A stretch of DNA of 55,649 nucleotides from Candidatus Bathyarchaeota archaeon (GTDB taxonomy: Archaea > Thermoproteota > Bathyarchaeia > Bathyarchaeales > Bathycorpusculaceae), in NCBI GenBank assembly GCA_022865455.1, contig JALHSY010000200.1, positions 1-55,649 of the forward strand, written 5' to 3'. This document shows, in pieces, positions 9,151 to 17,571 of the stretch (position 1 is its first letter; every line of letters starts with the position of its first letter). Position numbers and translations under genes: made by a program. The notes under the pieces were generated by a model, which had not been told where the DNA came from, did no database searches, and saw only the letters and a program-made list of their open reading frames with translations.

Positions 9151-9993
9151 TTGGAGCTGACATCTTCCGCTTTGGAACTAGATTGGCAAGAAGCGCAAGC
9201 GAGAATAGAGCGATTCATCAAGGACTACGTCAAAAAGTCTGGAGCAAAGGGGATAGTGCTCGGATTGTCAGGCGGCATTGACAGCTGTACAGTCGCAGCA
9301 CTCTCCGCCCTAGCAATAGGCGGAAAGAAGGTCCTCGGCCTCCAGCTCCCCGAAAAGGAAACCCGTAACGCTACGGACATCAAGCACTCCATCTTCGTTG
9401 CGAAGAAGTTTGGGTTCAAAACAGAAACAATAGACATCACGCCTGCCCTGCAAGCTTTTTACAAATCATTTTCCACCTTCGACTCATCAGACAAAGTGTG
9501 CAACGGCAACGTCAAGGCGCGCATGCGCATGATTTACATTTACTACCACGCGAACAAACTGAACATGCTGGTCTGCGGAAGCTCAGACAAATCCGAAACG
9601 ATGATGGGTTATTTCACCAAATGGGGAGACGTTGCAGCCGACATATCACCCTTAATGGATCTGTACAAGACACAAGTGCGAAAGCTCGCAAGATACATAG
9701 GAATCCCGAAAGAGATAATCGCAAAGCCGTCTACGCCAGCCCTGTGGCGTGGGCAACTTGCCGAGAAGGAACTGGGCATAGAATACGAGCAACTCGACCT
9801 GATCCTTAATGGGCTGGAGCATTTCATGAAAACAGAAGAAATAGCAAAACAGTTGCACGTCGATAGTGCATTGGTGGACAAGGTCAAACGTAGATGGCTC
9901 TCCGCAGAACACAAAAGGCGAATGCTATTAACGGCAAAGATTGAATATCGAACAGTTGGAATGGATTTCAGGCTTCCGCGGGATCCGTTTTGA
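9151..9993 (+). CDS. nadE: NAD+ synthetase, NH3-dependent type
   Basis: Adenylates nicotinic acid adenine dinucleotide and amidates it to NAD+, the last step of NAD synthesis. The 280-residue protein carries the N-type ATP pyrophosphatase loop SGGIDS at residues 40-45, CGSSDKSETMMGYFTKWGD and KPSTPALWRGQ. It lacks the N-terminal glutaminase domain found in glutamine-dependent forms. The start is TTG at 9151 with GAGG ten bases upstream, and no in-frame ATG fits. The nitrilase-superfamily gene 22 bp downstream could supply ammonia. Confidence 0.93.
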   Translation: MELTSSALELDWQEAQARIERFIKDYVKKSGAKGIVLGLSGGIDSCTVAALSALAIGGKKVLGLQLPEKETRNATDIKHSIFVAKKFGFKTETIDITPALQAFYKSFSTFDSSDKVCNGNVKARMRMIYIYYHANKLNMLVCGSSDKSETMMGYFTKWGDVAADISPLMDLYKTQVRKLARYIGIPKEIIAKPSTPALWRGQLAEKELGIEYEQLDLILNGLEHFMKTEEIAKQLHVDSALVDKVKRRWLSAEHKRRMLLTAKIEYRTVGMDFRLPRDPF

Positions 9994-10015
9994 ACTGTTT
10001 GGAGAGGAATGATTC

Positions 10016-10849
10016 ATGAAAGGAGATTTCAAGATTGCCCTTGCGCAGATAGAGTGCAAAAGAGCAGACAAGACTGACAACATAAGAAAAATAGAGCAGA
10101 CTACCCAGCATGCAAGAAAACAAGGCGCTGAACTCATAGTTTTTCCTGAACTATCATTGACTGGTTATGTTGTAAGAGACGAAATATACGAACTGGCAGA
10201 GCCGATACCAGGACCAGCAACCGAAGCAGTTGAAAAGATTGCACAAAAGACGAAAACGTACATCGTCTTTGGCATGCCGGAACTGAGCGAAAAAGCTCAA
10301 GCCACAATCCACAACACAGCTGTCCTCGTAGGTCCAGAAGGGCTGATCGGGAAATATCAGAAAATGTACCTCCCAACCCACAGCGTCTTCGAAGAGAAAA
10401 GATACTTCCGCCCGGGATATCAAGCAGCAGCCTTCGACACGAAACTCGGAAAGATCGGGCTAATCATATGTTACGACATCTTCTTCCCCGAAGTAAGCCG
10501 ACTAACCCGTTTGGAAGGAGCCCAACTAATAGTCTGCATTTCCGCGTCACCGGCGATTCGAAGGATGTTCTTCGAAACATTGACAGTCGCAAGAGCCTTA
10601 GAAAACACGGCTTTCCTCGCTTACGTGAACCTGGTTGGGATTGAAGACGGCCTGCAATTCTGTGGAGGAAGCAAGCTGGTCGGGCCCAACGGCAGAATTC
10701 TGGCCAAGGCAAAATATGACAAAGAAGACATGATAATGGGCACGGTCAACTATGCTGACATAAGGCCTGTTGAAGCGTTTGTTCCGACCCTTCGGGACTT
10801 GCGTCCTGAACTGTTTGACAAGCTGAAGGAAAATGCAGAGAAACTGTGA
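10016..10849 (+). CDS. Carbon-nitrogen hydrolase (nitrilase superfamily)
   Basis: This 277-residue amidase has the complete nitrilase triad: Glu45 in IVFPELSLTGY, Lys116 in YQKMYLP and Cys152 in LIICYDIFFPE. Its length equals a single catalytic domain. GGAGAGG just before the ATG is a strong ribosome-binding site. It directly follows nadE, and glutamine-dependent NAD synthetases carry exactly this kind of domain fused at the N-terminus. A role as a detached glutaminase partner is therefore an attractive inference. Other superfamily members cleave omega-amides or N-carbamoyl compounds, which cannot be excluded. Confidence 0.85.
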   Translation: MKGDFKIALAQIECKRADKTDNIRKIEQTTQHARKQGAELIVFPELSLTGYVVRDEIYELAEPIPGPATEAVEKIAQKTKTYIVFGMPELSEKAQATIHNTAVLVGPEGLIGKYQKMYLPTHSVFEEKRYFRPGYQAAAFDTKLGKIGLIICYDIFFPEVSRLTRLEGAQLIVCISASPAIRRMFFETLTVARALENTAFLAYVNLVGIEDGLQFCGGSKLVGPNGRILAKAKYDKEDMIMGTVNYADIRPVEAFVPTLRDLRPELFDKLKENAEKL

Positions 10850-10854
10850 CATAG

Positions 10855-12063
10855 TTATCTGAGCTTTTTGACTGCCTTCTCCACGCGCTCCAGCGCTTCC
10901 TCCAGCTGTTCATAAGCGGCTGCGTAGGAGATTCTAATGTAGCCTTCTCCACGACTTCCGAATGCCGATCCGGGAACCACAATGACACGGGCTTCCCTTG
11001 ACAGGAAGTCTGCAAAGTCTTCCGAAGACATGCCGAAACTCTTTATGTTTGGGAAGGCGTAGAAAGCTCCTTTCGGAAGTGGACACCTGAAGCCGTCAAT
11101 CTCGTTGAGTCTCTTGTAAACCAGCATGCGGCGCCTATCGAATTCCTTAACCATGTCTTGCACGAAGTTCTGAGGGCCCTTGAGTGCGCCTAGTGCAACG
11201 TACTGCATCAGGCTGTCTACGCATGCAACAGTGTATTGATGGACGAGCCAAAGAGGTGCCATAAGCTCTTTAGGCCCGTAGACATATCCAGCTCGCAAAC
11301 CGGTCATTGCATAACTCTTTGAGAAGGAATTCGCAATCAGCGTGCGCTCGCGCATACCTGGGAAGGCCGCAATGCAATAGTGCTTGGCAGAATCATAAAT
11401 TATCTTCTCATAGACCTCGTCTGAAATCACAAGCAGGTCACGTTCAACAGCCACCTTTGCCAAAGCAGCAACTTCATCATGCGAAAGAATGGCGCCAGTC
11501 GGGTTATTTGGGTAATTCAGTATCATCACACGTGACCTGTCCGTGATAAGTGATGTCACGTCATCAACCGACGGCTTGAACTCGTTCTCTTCCAGCAAAG
11601 GAACAGAAACTGGAACTCCATCAGTCAATACAACACCTGGCTCGTACAACACGAATCCTGGGTTTGGAATCAGCACCTCATCACCCGGGTTCACAAATGC
11701 CTCCAGCGCGAGGAAAATTGCTTCCGTCGCACCAACAGTAACCAGAATCTCGCTATCTGGATCATACCTCAGGTTGTAGTCACTGCCCGCTTTCCGTGTC
11801 AGAGCCTCACGAAGTTCTGGAATGCCATTTGTAGGGGCGTAGTGTGTCTTGCCTGCCTGCGCTGCCTGCCAGCCTAGATTCAGAGCTTCCCTAGGGGGTG
11901 TAAAATCGGGGTCGCCGACGCTCAAATTGATGGCGTCAGGCATTGTCTGGGCCAAATTGAAAAAGCGGCGTATTCCAGAGGGCTTTATCCGTTTAAGGCG
12001 CTCTGCGGGCGTAAAATTTGGAGCCACGAAGCACTCCTCACTATGCATTGCTCCATCCAGCAT
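10855..12063 (-). CDS. Class I/II aminotransferase (aspartate-type)
   Basis: Fold-type I PLP aminotransferase of 402 residues. Motifs in order are THYAPTNGIPELR, PNPGFVLYEP, ILNYPNNPTGA, VISDEVYEKIIYD, the Schiff-base lysine in ANSFSKSYAMTGLRAGY (Lys249) and the substrate arginine region YIRISYA. The overall form resembles archaeal aspartate/aromatic aminotransferases. Substrate cannot be fixed from sequence. Two starts are possible, the ATG at 12063 and an ATG at 12048 preceded by GGAG. The gene is convergent with the nitrilase gene, 5 bp apart, and divergent from the next. Confidence 0.88.
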   Translation of the reverse strand: MLDGAMHSEECFVAPNFTPAERLKRIKPSGIRRFFNLAQTMPDAINLSVGDPDFTPPREALNLGWQAAQAGKTHYAPTNGIPELREALTRKAGSDYNLRYDPDSEILVTVGATEAIFLALEAFVNPGDEVLIPNPGFVLYEPGVVLTDGVPVSVPLLEENEFKPSVDDVTSLITDRSRVMILNYPNNPTGAILSHDEVAALAKVAVERDLLVISDEVYEKIIYDSAKHYCIAAFPGMRERTLIANSFSKSYAMTGLRAGYVYGPKELMAPLWLVHQYTVACVDSLMQYVALGALKGPQNFVQDMVKEFDRRRMLVYKRLNEIDGFRCPLPKGAFYAFPNIKSFGMSSEDFADFLSREARVIVVPGSAFGSRGEGYIRISYAAAYEQLEEALERVEKAVKKLR

Positions 12064-12175
12064 AAAATGCTATCGTTCCCGAAACTATCGACAGGCGCAG
12101 CAAACCCAACAGACTTAAAAGCAGAGCTTGTATACGAAAGTGTATCCAATACGCAGAACACACGGGTGCAGAAAA

Positions 12176-12655
12176 ATGAAGTTGAAAGAGGGCATACAAG
12201 CGTGGCTAATGGGCTCCCTGAATGACCCCATTGTCAAAATCCTCGCGAAAAACAGTCATCTGACGACAACGCAGCTCGAAACACTTCTCATTGACATTTT
12301 ATCTGAAAATGCTGCGGGAAAACCGCTGAAATACGACGAAAAAGCCAGATTGCGGCTAACAAAGGCAAAAATAAGCCGCGGAGCGTTTAACAGGACGCTA
12401 AGACAGTCCAAAGAAAATGTGATAAAATCCATCTACACAGTGCTGCTCTTAGGCTACTTAGGAATCTTCGAAAGCACAACTTTGGACCCATACCTTGAGG
12501 TAGCGAACAAACTGAAGGAATACTTAGAGGCCTACAAGGACATGCCAAACCAAGCAAGCGACCTAGGTCAACGCCTGAAGGTCATAGGAATGATCAGAGA
12601 GGAGCTCGAAACAAGCCTAAAACAGCTCTCAAATCCATCAGAAGGCATGACGTGA
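12176..12655 (+). CDS. Hypothetical helical protein
   Basis: The 159-residue product is soluble and mostly helical: MKLKEGIQAWLMGSLNDPIV, then a basic KARLRLTKAKISRGAFNRTL segment that could be a DNA-binding helix pair, then YTVLLLGYLGIFE and a charged C-terminus. I do not recognise a characterised family. GGGTG eight bases before the ATG at 12176 makes this start better than the 12128 alternative. A TATA-like CTTAAAAGC lies about 60 bp upstream. The stop lies inside a GTGACGTCAC palindrome. Confidence 0.6.
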   Translation: MKLKEGIQAWLMGSLNDPIVKILAKNSHLTTTQLETLLIDILSENAAGKPLKYDEKARLRLTKAKISRGAFNRTLRQSKENVIKSIYTVLLLGYLGIFESTTLDPYLEVANKLKEYLEAYKDMPNQASDLGQRLKVIGMIREELETSLKQLSNPSEGMT

Positions 12656-12918
12656 CGTCACAAATCACACCCAGAAACACTGCCAAACCATGGTGCCAGA
12701 AAGGGCACGCCAATTGCGGCCAGGATAGGGCAGAATCCCAGGAAAGAGTCAAAAACGCGGCTCCTTCCAAGCGGCAAGGTAAAGCAAAGAACAACTGGCC
12801 AAGAATGCATAAACTGTGACGTGTGACGTCATCGGACAGCCAATCTATGTCGGATACCATAATCTTTAAATGCAAAATGGTAGAAGTGTGATGTGTGACG
12901 CAACGTGATTGAATCACG
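12652..12918. promoter_or_regulatory. Operator-rich promoter with repeated GTGACGTCA-type palindromes
   Basis: The ~295-bp space between two plus-strand genes holds no ORF, but several related palindromic words are present. There is GTGACGTCAC at 12652-12661, GTGACG repeated directly before TGACGTCA at 12824-12831, GTGTGACG near 12893, and the 15-bp palindrome CGTGATTGAATCACG at 12904-12918. A TATA-like TTTAAATG (about 12865-12872) places transcription start near 12895, so the last two words sit at the start site and the middle one just upstream of the TATA. This geometry suits repression of the winged-helix gene at 12951, perhaps by itself. Confidence 0.55.
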
Positions 12919-12950
12919 CATGATCACATGTGCATCACATGGTGTAGCGA

Positions 12951-13664
12951 ATGCCTGACCCATTGCTTGTTATTACAAGTGTCTTGCTTGTGGTGACCCT
13001 AGGCGCGGCGGTCGAGTACTACAGGCAACTCCGCAAAGCCCAAAGGGAGTATGAGAAGGCGAGGGGTGCCGTTGAAGATGTCGTTTTGAGTTTCAACAGG
13101 CAACTCAAGCGTGAGACTGAGAAGGTCGAGCTTATCGGATACAAGTTGGAGTCAAATTCTTCGAAGAGCGACAGGGCGTTGAACAAGAGTGAAGGGGCTG
13201 AAAAGCAGTTAGCCGATTTAGAGCCCAAGATCGCTGCAATGTTGCAAGACAAGGAGAAGCTGCTGGTGAGGCTTGAGGAGGTCGACAAGAAGGTGGCTGA
13301 TGCTGTTGCGTCACAAGGAGCGTTGACCGCCAAGATCTCAAACATGGAGGAGCAAGTACGGCAAGTCCCTATGGCACCTGAATTGAACATCGGTGCAGTC
13401 ATTCCGATAAAAAGGGAGAAAGCGTTGGCACAATTGACAGAAACGGAGTTATCCGCACTGGAGTTTCTTGCCCAAGAGGGCCCAAAGACGGCACCAGAGA
13501 TCAAGGACAAGATCAGACTCAGCCGAGAGCATACTGCAAGATTGATGAAGAAGCTCTACGAAGAAGGCTATTTGGAAAGGGACACGGGCAAGATTCCGTT
13601 CAAATACTGCGTCAAGAAAGAAATGGAGAAGCTCTTGAAGAAGACAGAAAACCAAGCTGCCTGA
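12951..13664 (+). CDS. Membrane-anchored coiled-coil winged-helix protein
   Basis: Three parts are visible in the 237 residues. A single N-terminal membrane helix (LLVITSVLLVVTLGAAVEYY) is followed by a long heptad-rich coiled coil (about 25-135, rich in K/E/L) and a C-terminal MarR/ArsR-like winged helix (LTETELSALEFLAQEGPKTA, KIRLSREHTARLMKKLYEEG, YLERDTGKIPFKYCVKKE). Such proteins place a DNA-binding domain at the membrane surface. The function is unknown, and chromosome tethering or signal-responsive transcription are options. Its promoter carries several palindromes that could be its own binding sites. It is convergent with the HerA-like gene, 1 bp apart. Confidence 0.65.
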   Translation: MPDPLLVITSVLLVVTLGAAVEYYRQLRKAQREYEKARGAVEDVVLSFNRQLKRETEKVELIGYKLESNSSKSDRALNKSEGAEKQLADLEPKIAAMLQDKEKLLVRLEEVDKKVADAVASQGALTAKISNMEEQVRQVPMAPELNIGAVIPIKREKALAQLTETELSALEFLAQEGPKTAPEIKDKIRLSREHTARLMKKLYEEGYLERDTGKIPFKYCVKKEMEKLLKKTENQAA

Positions 13665-13665
13665 T

Positions 13666-15191
13666 TCATTGCAGAGAAACTGACTTTTGAGCGCTCAGCT
13701 GTTTGAGGCGCTTGTCCATGTCTGAGAGCTTCCCTGATTCTTGCAGACCATACTCTGCTTTCCCCCTCGTCTCCAAGTATTCTGGGTAGTGTGTGACCTT
13801 TATTGGCACGGCAAACCTGATTTTGGGCTCAGATATTAGCAGAGCCTCGCCAACGTCGAGCATCTTTATCTCCGTGCCACTGTATTCCAGATAGGGCGTG
13901 TTTTCTGTCAGGTACGCTCTATCCTTACGAAGCTCGGTTTTCATGATGACTTTCGTCCACAGTTCTGCGAGAACGTCAAAGTTTATCCTTGATGGCCTCG
14001 GTGTCACAGCGTTGAGCCCAACGCGGTATTTGCGATATGTTAGAGCGATGTCAGAGAATATTGTTCGCGGTTTGTTGGGGTCAAGAAATTCATGTGCTTC
14101 TTCCAGAGTTGTGAGGAGGGTGGGGAGTTTCTGCCACTCTTCGTAGTTTTCTTCCCACAAGCGTTTGTAGTGTTCAGCCACGGTGGATGCTAGAGGCAGA
14201 CAATCCTGGTTTGGTCGTCTGAACGCAGACCAGAAATGTCGATTAAGCAGGTTATCCCTTGGCAGACGTTTTGCGTAATGCTGTCGACAAAGGTATAGCC
14301 AGAAGCGGGGAAAAGGTCGTGCGGTAATGAAGACAATTTTTGCATGAGCACCTCGACGACAGACTTGTGTGCTCGCACTGCCACGTTTCCTTCAGCTCTG
14401 TAGGTTTCAAGCGAACTCTCTATCCATTGTTTGCCAAGCTTTCTGTACAGTGCCCAAGCAAGCCTTCTTTGAGGGGGTTGAGTGTCTGCGAAAAGAGTTC
14501 CAAGCTTCTCTGGGGTTATCGTGTGCAGGCCCACGGCCATTTTCTTATCCTTGGCTGAGTAGTATCTGACCTTGCTGTGAAACAGAGCGTGGTCCTTCAA
14601 GCCCTTTTGCGGTTTCATTCCTTTTCCATCCAGCAGTTGCCCGGCAAAATCAAAGAGTATGGTGACAGTCTCAGGGCTGCGATCTATTATTTGGGCATTC
14701 AGCACTAATTCAGTGTTCGTTTTTCCCGAGCCTGTCATGCCAAACATGCCCATCATGAGAGGTATGGCTTCAACACTTATGCCGGCAGATCCCAGCAGTT
14801 GCTCTCCAGAGAGGAGGCGCCCTAACTCAAGCTCCCCTGAGAGGTTGAGGACCGAGCAATCTTCTTCGCTGGTGCTGTACACTCGGTCCTTGTAGTTCGG
14901 GTTGAAGGTTGGAGAACGCGCTTTGGCGGCTCTTTTCTCCAAGAACAGTATAGCCTCGACGCTTCTGTAGGCTGAGTATGGACCGTATGCTTCCCTCCCT
15001 TCTGCTTCCCGCAGCTGCTCGATGATGTCAAGGGTAGAGCTACTCTCGGCGTTCACAACTCTCGCGTAGAAGCTTCTTTCACCTGAGTCTATGCGGACAA
15101 TTTGCCCAAAAGAAAGGTTGACTTCCTTGTTGAGAAAGAACGCCACTGAATCTCCTTTCGTTCCGCGCACAAACCCTATTGATTCAGACAT
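13666..15191 (-). pseudogene. herA: HerA-like hexameric DNA helicase/translocase, frameshifted
   Basis: The N-terminal part (15191-14190, ~333 residues) has a HAS-barrel start (SIGFVRGTKGDSVAF), Walker A GMFGMTGSGKTN and LFDFAGQLLDG. It ends DDQTRIVCL at a TAG. The remaining ~170 residues, frame-shifted, continue with TVAEHYKRLWEENY, the Walker B-like LLTTLEEAHEFL, then TYRKYRVGLNAVTPRPSRI and a HerA C-terminus. One extra base near 14190-14193 would join them. Walker A and B fall in different frames, so neither half alone can be an ATPase. HerA with NurA resects DNA ends. Its start overlaps the NurA-like stop by 8 bp, showing one ancestral operon. Confidence 0.8.
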
Positions 15192-16209
15192 AATCGCCAA
15201 CCATCTCTCGTTTGAAGGGATATTTCACGCCGTGCAGTTCATCTGCAAAGCTGGACGAGCGTTCCTCCTCCCGCAGTATACCCATTATTCCAGCATCTAC
15301 TAGTGTTTTTTCCACTTGGTCAAGGTACTGAAGTAATTTGGCGTCGGCTGGTGCAGAGAAATCATGAGCAAGCCACAAGGGGATGGGATACCCCAAGCAC
15401 CGGGGGTCTTCCGCCACTGAGGTCAAAGGAGCAAGCAACGCGCCTATTTGCTGGTTTGTCAGGTACCCATAATGTCACAACGGAAAACACGTGAGCTTCC
15501 TTCGCACAATTTGACGAGTGAGATATCCCCGTACAGACTCATGTCTTTGTCAGCTTCTCTGATTGGGTGATAAACCCAGATGCCGTGAGAAGAGAGCATA
15601 CTCGTAGTAGCTATGAAGTCCCTTCCTTTTTCGTCATGAAGTGACGGCGAATTCTTACTGATAGCCAAGAGGTTGACTCCGTCTTTTTCACATCTCTCGT
15701 AGAGCGAGACGCGGAACTTTCTCTCTCCGCCGAAATATCCGCCCCCATCGAGCAGGAGGTAGTTACTACGAGGAGAAGTATGCTCGTAGTAAAGTGGGCT
15801 GTTCCTGTCTTGAAGAAGACCTAACGCCATCTGGCTTTCCAGCTCAATTCTCACATCTGTCAGGAAATTACTACGAGTACGTGCGTCCCCAACCACCGTA
15901 CACAATCTTTCCAGGTGCCCCCAGTCAACCTCGCGCTCTTTAACGAAGGCGTAGGCGGCACGCATCAAGTAGACCCCCCCAATTGTCGGCCCTCTTAAGC
16001 GTCCTCGTCGAGCAGTCAACAGCAACGAAAACCCCGCAGAAACTACTGCCCTTTTCCAATGGCTTTATCCTGAATATTTCAGGTTTGACGGATATTGCCG
16101 GCTCTTCTCTCACTTCAACTGCGCCTGGAACCCTTCCTTTGTCTACGTAGAGTTTGAGTTTCTTCTCCATATCGGTGAAGTCTGCTCCTATTTCGTCGCT
16201 TATGTGCAC
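15184..16209 (-). pseudogene. nurA: NurA-like nuclease, two frameshifts
   Basis: Three frames together give a ~340-residue NurA-domain 5'-3' nuclease. Segment one starts at the GTG at 16209 and contains the catalytic-site VFVAVDCSTRTLKRADNW. It breaks at a seven-base C run (15974-15980, G on the coding strand). Segment two continues VYLMRAAYAFVKEREVDW, YLLLDGGGYFGGE, LLAISKNS and CDIMG, and breaks at 15466-15468. Segment three is YLTNQQIGALLAPLTS, then GYPIPLWLAHDFSAP. One G too many and one G too few explain the two breaks. Both lie in short homopolymers, so decay and assembly error are both possible. Confidence 0.75.
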
Positions 16210-16329
16210 GCCACCCTCTCTTCAACTCGGAACGTAGAAAACCTCCTTTAAGACTGCCGCGCGTTTGCTTATTATCTTTTGTTGAGTACAGGAAATCAGT
16301 CCGTGTCTAGTGGCGCTCAGCAATTCCTT

Positions 16330-16761
16330 CTACGGCATATGCTGTTTGGGCATGACTTGCGGTACGTTTGGAGCCAACTTGTATTTTAGGCTGTTAGAGG
16401 CCCCTGTCTTGAGTAGGTGTCCTCTGTTCACCATTCTAGCCAAATAGGTTGCCGCGGTGCTGAGGCTAAGAGGTTCCTTAAACTCCTGCTCGTAAACCGC
16501 TTGGACTTCCCGCGAAGAGAACCAAACCAGCGGGAAATGTTCCCGGGCAGTCATGCGGACCTTGTCGTATTTGGAGAGACCGCTCTTTGCCTCTTCAGGG
16601 TTAGCCGCTGCACTGTTGCCTCCAGGCGGTGCTCCCCCCAAAAGTTCCACTAAGTCCAAGAGGTGTAAAGCCTTCTCACGCGTTATCTGCCCTTCGAAGG
16701 CCACAGTATATCGATTGCCTTCACTATCGAACAGTTCAATACGCATTCTTCTCGCAGGCAT
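16330..16761 (-). CDS. Hypothetical protein with C-terminal winged helix
   Basis: This 143-residue protein has an N-terminal beta-rich half (MRIELFDSEGNRYTVAFEGQ, then a helix ITREKALHLLDLVELL), a low-complexity glycine/alanine linker (GGAPPGGNSAAANPEEA), and a C-terminal region resembling a winged helix (FSSREVQAVYEQEFKEPLSL, STAATYLARMVNRGHLLK). It lies upstream of the nurA-herA genes on the same strand, 120 bp away, and opens away from the origin region. Starts at 16761 and 16746 are both plausible, the latter following GCGAGAAGA. No named family is recognised. A regulatory role is inference. Confidence 0.55.
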   Translation of the reverse strand: MPARRMRIELFDSEGNRYTVAFEGQITREKALHLLDLVELLGGAPPGGNSAAANPEEAKSGLSKYDKVRMTAREHFPLVWFSSREVQAVYEQEFKEPLSLSTAATYLARMVNRGHLLKTGASNSLKYKLAPNVPQVMPKQHMP

Positions 16762-16960
16762 TAACGGTGTACACCTTCAGCAGGTGCTTCACAAGTTTAC
16801 AGTTCACACGTTATAGGCGTTATGGTTAACGTGGAAAAGCAGAGAGGGCCCACAGTAGCCCAATTACCTGAAAGGACCGACCGCGCTGCCGCTTTCGCCG
16901 CCACAGTGTTCACATGCCCTGAAAAAGCGAGAAGAGGAAAGGGGAAGCTCTAGGCGCGAA

Positions 16961-16985
16961 GTTGCAGTGGAAGCGTAGGGGTGTC
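16961..16985 (+). other. ORB-like Orc1/Cdc6 binding element 1
   Basis: The sequence TTGCAGTGGAAGCGTAGGGG followed by TGTC closely matches the archaeal origin recognition box as I recall it, a TTCCAGTGGAAAC core followed by a GGGGT string. Core and G-string spacing agree with that consensus. It points right, toward the AT-rich core. Confidence 0.7.
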
Positions 16986-17218
16986 ATATTCACAGAAAAG
17001 AAACAAGAAACAGTCAATACGACCGAAAACAAGGTCAAAAAAGAACCACACATGAGTCAACTTCACAAGGTATTCGTAAAAAGTGAAGCGATTGGACAGC
17101 TCGAACTGGCTTGCGGCACTAGAAACTTGGGAAAGTGATGTAATAGCTCCGCAAGGCTGTTGGGCATTCAATGCTACGACGTAGGATTGTGTCGTAATTT
17201 GCACATGATGAAGAGACC

Positions 17219-17243
17219 ACACCCCTCGATTTCCATTGGAGAC
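17219..17243 (-). other. ORB-like element 2
   Basis: Read on the minus strand, this is TCTCCAATGGAAATCGAGGG followed by GTGT. It shares CA.TGGAA....AGGGGTGT with element 1, and the core is preserved with the same core-to-G-string spacing. Its orientation is opposite to element 1, giving the inverted arrangement seen in other archaeal origins. Confidence 0.7.
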
Positions 17244-17403
17244 GCTTGGTCAACGAGTTACAGAAGGGTGTCGGCTGAGAAAGTTTTCTGGAATTGTCTA
17301 AAAACTTTAACAATAATGATTATAATCAATCTTGCACACTTACCGTCCAGAGTATACTTCTTTAAGCAAGGAAGTCAACTCTTATTTTAAAAATAGGTAG
17401 AGA

Positions 17404-17427
17404 CTTCCACCAGAAACTCTGGGGTCT
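17404..17427 (+). other. ORB-like element 3
   Basis: CTTCCACCAGAAACTCTGGG followed by GTCT keeps the TTCCA...GAAAC half-sites and a GGGGTC string at the ORB spacing, with a changed core centre. It lies immediately right of the A/T-rich stretch ending in TTATTTTAAAAATA. Confidence 0.55.
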
Positions 17428-17520
17428 GTCTGTCATGGGTTTTGGGGTTGTGATGTAACCTGTTGGGTTCTTTTAGGATTCTGGTGTCTCACATTTAGTT
17501 TTCTGTACGGCAGAGCTTAT

Positions 17521-17545
17521 GTTTCCACACGAAAGAGAGGCGTTA
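17521..17545 (+). other. Weak ORB-like element 4
   Basis: GTTTCCACACGAAAGAGAGG followed by CGTTA resembles the ORB core and G-string with more mismatches (GGCG instead of GGGG). It lies about 30 bp before the orc1/cdc6 start, so it could also serve autoregulation of that gene. Low-confidence site. Confidence 0.35.
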
Positions 17546-17571
17546 CCTCTGTAACTGAGCGGGGAGTAACA

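Larger units (their letters stand above)
16807..17571. other. Probable chromosomal replication origin (oriC)
   Basis: The 810-bp gap between the winged-helix gene and orc1/cdc6 contains no convincing ORF. It has origin features: at least three ORB-like motifs with an adjacent G-string, an A/T-rich stretch between them (17290-17335, with TAACAATAATGATTATAATC, and TTATTTTAAAAATA at 17382-17395), and several inverted repeats. The repeats are CACGTTA/TAACGTG at 16807-16833, TACGAC/GTCGTA around 17174-17195 and GTTAC-CTCT-GTAAC at 17542-17555. Archaeal origins typically sit beside an orc1/cdc6 gene with ORBs flanking a duplex-unwinding element. That is the layout here, and the PolD small subunit follows. 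Confidence 0.75.

Noticed and set aside
15184-16209. Programmed frameshifting to express NurA
   Set aside because: Two shifts of opposite sign would be needed in one gene, plus a third in HerA, with no stimulatory structure seen. Decay or assembly error is more economical.
16950-17390. Several ORFs of 60-90 codons in the origin region on both strands
   Set aside because: Composition is not protein-like, starts lack ribosome-binding sites, and they overlap the ORB elements and the A/T-rich core.
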